Shown here: positions 61,632 through 64,000 of the stretch, one piece after another
How the letters are laid out: every line of letters starts with the position of its first letter
Numbering within the stretch: position 1 is the first letter of the stretch
NCBI GenBank assembly: GCA_945870785.1
Contig: CAMBTK010000003.1
Coordinates: 1 to 64,000, forward strand
DNA from: Sulfurimonas crateris
Lineage (GTDB): Bacteria > Campylobacterota > Campylobacteria > Campylobacterales > Sulfurimonadaceae
Direction: 5' to 3'
Length of the DNA stretch: 64,000 bases
Notes under the pieces: generated by a model
Databases searched by the model: none
Seen by the model: the letters and a program-made list of their open reading frames with translations, nothing else
What the model was told of the DNA's origin: nothing
Position numbers and translations under genes: made by a program

Positions 61632-62956
61632 ATAATAACCTTTGCTTCTGCGAATTTGATACGGGTTTTAACCGCTTTTCCTACGATTACCACAGTAAAT
61701 GCAAAAACCCCGATTCTGCCCATTAACATAAGCAGTATTATGTTGAGTTTGCCAATATCACTAAAGAGTGCACTATAACTAAGTGACCCACCATCTCCAG
61801 TTGATACGCCTACTGTCGCGAATGCTGAGCATGTTTCAAAAAGTGTTCTAACAAAGTGCAGATTTTCACTCTCATTTAAAATAACGGTTGAAACTAAGAT
61901 ATAAAAAGAGGCTATAAAAATAATCGCATAAGCTTTGTTTATCTGATATGGAGCTAAACTTCTGTTGAAGATGTGCGGATTGTTTTGACCACGCAAAGTA
62001 AACCATACACCAATAACAGAGAGTGCTAAAACTGTGGTTTTGATACCACCTGCTGTTCCGCCAGGACTACCGCCAGTAATCATAAAAAAAGTTCCAAAAA
62101 AGAGATCAGAATCGTTTAGTGTAGAAAAATCAATAGTGTTAAAACCAGCAGTACGGTAGTTCACAGAAGCAAACCATGCAGCAACAATTTTTTCCAAAAT
62201 TGGTAAGTTTCCAAGTGAGTTTGGATTGTTCCACTCTAAAGAGAGGATGATTGCCATCCCCGCAAAAATCAAAATAGCTGATGTCCATAAAACTAGTTTA
62301 GTGTGTGTTGATAGGCGGGTTAGGGATTTTTTACGGTAGTTGTATAGCTCTAAGAGTACAAGGTAGCCAAGTCCGCCTATGATTATAAGCAGAGGGATTG
62401 TGATATTTATGATTAAATCATCTCTAAAGCCCATCATATTATCGCTAAAGAGAGAAAATCCAGCATTGTTAAAAGCTGAGATTGAGTGAAAAATACCAAA
62501 CCATAATGCATCTGCAAATGACATATCTGTAAAAAATCTAAGAGTGAGTATAGCTGCACCGCTTAGTTCTATTACAACTATCGAGGTAAATACTATTTTT
62601 AAAAAACGAAAAACTCCACTCATACCTGGGTAGTTTAGAGACTCTCTTAAGATAAGTCTATCTCTGTATCCAAGTTTTTTTCCACGCATAATAGCCAAAA
62701 ATGTGACTGCTGTCATATATCCCAATCCGCCGATTTGAATAAGAAGAAGAATGATAGTGTGACCAAAAGTAGTAAAATCAACAGGAGTGTCCTTGACAAT
62801 AAGCCCCGTCACACAAATCGCAGATGTTGAAGTAAATAGAGCGTCAATGATAGTAAGTTCTCCGTTATGTGCAAAAGGAAGCATTAGTAAAAAAGCACCT
62901 ATCCCAATAAGAATAACAAAGCTCATAAAGATTATCTTAACATCGTGCGTTTGCAT
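61628..62956 (-). CDS. TrkH/KtrB-type K+ transporter
   Basis: Pore-loop regions STSAICVTGL, FNNAGFSLFS, NYRTAGFNT and FATVGVSTGDGG. Overlaps the TrkA-like gene by 4 bp. Confidence 0.93.
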   Translation of the reverse strand: MQTHDVKIIFMSFVILIGIGAFLLMLPFAHNGELTIIDALFTSTSAICVTGLIVKDTPVDFTTFGHTIILLLIQIGGLGYMTAVTFLAIMRGKKLGYRDRLILRESLNYPGMSGVFRFLKIVFTSIVVIELSGAAILTLRFFTDMSFADALWFGIFHSISAFNNAGFSLFSDNMMGFRDDLIINITIPLLIIIGGLGYLVLLELYNYRKKSLTRLSTHTKLVLWTSAILIFAGMAIILSLEWNNPNSLGNLPILEKIVAAWFASVNYRTAGFNTIDFSTLNDSDLFFGTFFMITGGSPGGTAGGIKTTVLALSVIGVWFTLRGQNNPHIFNRSLAPYQINKAYAIIFIASFYILVSTVILNESENLHFVRTLFETCSAFATVGVSTGDGGSLSYSALFSDIGKLNIILLMLMGRIGVFAFTVVIVGKAVKTRIKFAEAKVII

Positions 62957-62967
62957 AAATATCTCTT

Positions 62968-63657
62968 TTAGTTATTGCAACAAAATCTATAACCGATACC
63001 AGACTCTGTTTTTATGTATTTTGGTCTTGTACTGTTTTGTTCTATCTTTTTTCTAAGTGTGTTAACGTATGTTCTAAGGTACTGCATCTCATTTTGATAC
63101 CCGACTCCCCAAACCTCTTTGAGTATCTGTTTATGAGTAAGTGTTTTGTTTGCGTTTAGTAAAAAATACTTAAGAAGTTCAAACTCAATTGGTGTGAGTT
63201 TAAGTTGTTCATTTCTAAAAAATATATCTCTTGAGGCTATATCCAGCTCTAATTCAGCACAAGTGATTTTGCTAGATATATTTTCTCCACTAATACTGCG
63301 TCTAAGATTTGCTCTGATTCTAGCTAAGAGTTCATTGACTGAAAATGGTTTTGTTATGTAGTCATCCGCTCCTGCATCAAGAGCCGCAACAATCTCTTTT
63401 TCATCATCTCTTGCGCTAAGAACGACTATTGTAACTTTTGAAATCTCTCTTACTTCTCTTATAAACTCTTTTCCATCACCATCGGGCAACCCCAAATCTA
63501 CTAGAAGCAGGTCGGGAGAGTGTGTTAAAAAAAGCATCATGGCATTTTTTTTGTTATCACAAGAGATATGGTTTAGATTATGTTCTCTAAATGTAATCTC
63601 TAAGAGTTTTTTTACAGATGAATCATCTTCTATAATTTGGATAAGATAGTTTTTCAT
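62968..63657 (-). CDS. OmpR/KdpE-type response regulator
   Basis: Receiver (IIEDD, LLVDLGLPDGDG, TKPF) and winged-helix domain (LTPIEFELLKYFL...YLRTYVNTLRKKIE). Confidence 0.93.
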   Translation of the reverse strand: MKNYLIQIIEDDSSVKKLLEITFREHNLNHISCDNKKNAMMLFLTHSPDLLLVDLGLPDGDGKEFIREVREISKVTIVVLSARDDEKEIVAALDAGADDYITKPFSVNELLARIRANLRRSISGENISSKITCAELELDIASRDIFFRNEQLKLTPIEFELLKYFLLNANKTLTHKQILKEVWGVGYQNEMQYLRTYVNTLRKKIEQNSTRPKYIKTESGIGYRFCCNN

Positions 63658-64000
63658 ACTAAATTTGCCTTTTTTAAAATAGGTAATTTTGCCTCAATAA
63701 GTACGCCATTGTTGATGGCACTAGCTTTTATCTCTCCGCCATGAAGAGTGACTATGCTTTTACAGATTGCCAGACCTATGCCACTTCCTGAGATGTCGTT
63801 TGAATCTTCAAGGCGATAAAATTTATCAAATATATTTTTTAGTTTTTTCTCTTCAATATAACTGCTTTGGTTAAAAACCTCTATTTTGAGGCTATTTTTA
63901 GAGTCTATGATATGTAAAGAAACTTTTGTGTTATTTACAGAGTATTTAAAAGCATTGTCGAGTAAGTTTACAAGGAGCTGTTTTAGTAAAATATTGTCAC
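63654..64000 (-). CDS. Sensor histidine kinase, C-terminal ATPase part (truncated by window edge)
   Basis: Reverse strand reads LLVNLLDNAFKYS...FDKFYRLEDSNDISGSGIGLAICKSIVTLHGGEI...; TGA overlaps the RR ATG. Confidence 0.88.
   Translation of the reverse strand, partial: DNILLKQLLVNLLDNAFKYSVNNTKVSLHIIDSKNSLKIEVFNQSSYIEEKKLKNIFDKFYRLEDSNDISGSGIGLAICKSIVTLHGGEIKASAINNGVLIEAKLPILKKANLV

Overview
This 64 kb window is AT-rich, gene-dense chromosomal DNA that looks like a Campylobacterota (Sulfurimonas-like) chemolithotroph. The assignment is inferred from gene content and order, not from a database search. I found no tRNA or rRNA genes, transposases, prophage or CRISPR arrays. Most of the window is housekeeping: pyrB/pabB, tal, pilT, rplY-pth, lysA, pheA-hisC, fliFGH-dxs, purCSQ, ctpA, aroK, hisD, fba, cmoA, nth, clpB, rpmH-rnpA-yidD-yidC-jag-mnmE-ruvX, and a Trk/Ktr K+ uptake operon with a KdpE-like response regulator. 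The more distinctive segments are: (i) an OvoA-type sulfoxide synthase/methyltransferase overlapped by a PatB/MalY-type PLP enzyme (candidate ovoB), i.e. a putative ovothiol operon; (ii) a three-gene molybdopterin/4Fe-4S/NrfD complex with an unusually large (1130 aa) Tat-dependent catalytic subunit, flanked by TlpA-like and NosL-like genes; (iii) a HAIR-like (HspR-type) inverted repeat over a perfect sigma70 promoter upstream of clpB; (iv) an rnpA gene with no ATG/GTG/TTG start for its full-length product, nested in a chain of overlapping genes; (v) an AT-rich repeat region upstream of a small HTH gene pair; (vi) a hemerythrin next to a heme-copper/NnrS-like membrane protein; (vii) enzymes with altered motifs (AroK P-loop, HAD motif I). 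No clearly unprecedented multi-gene system is evident. The molybdoenzyme complex and the small HTH locus are the best candidates for undescribed function.
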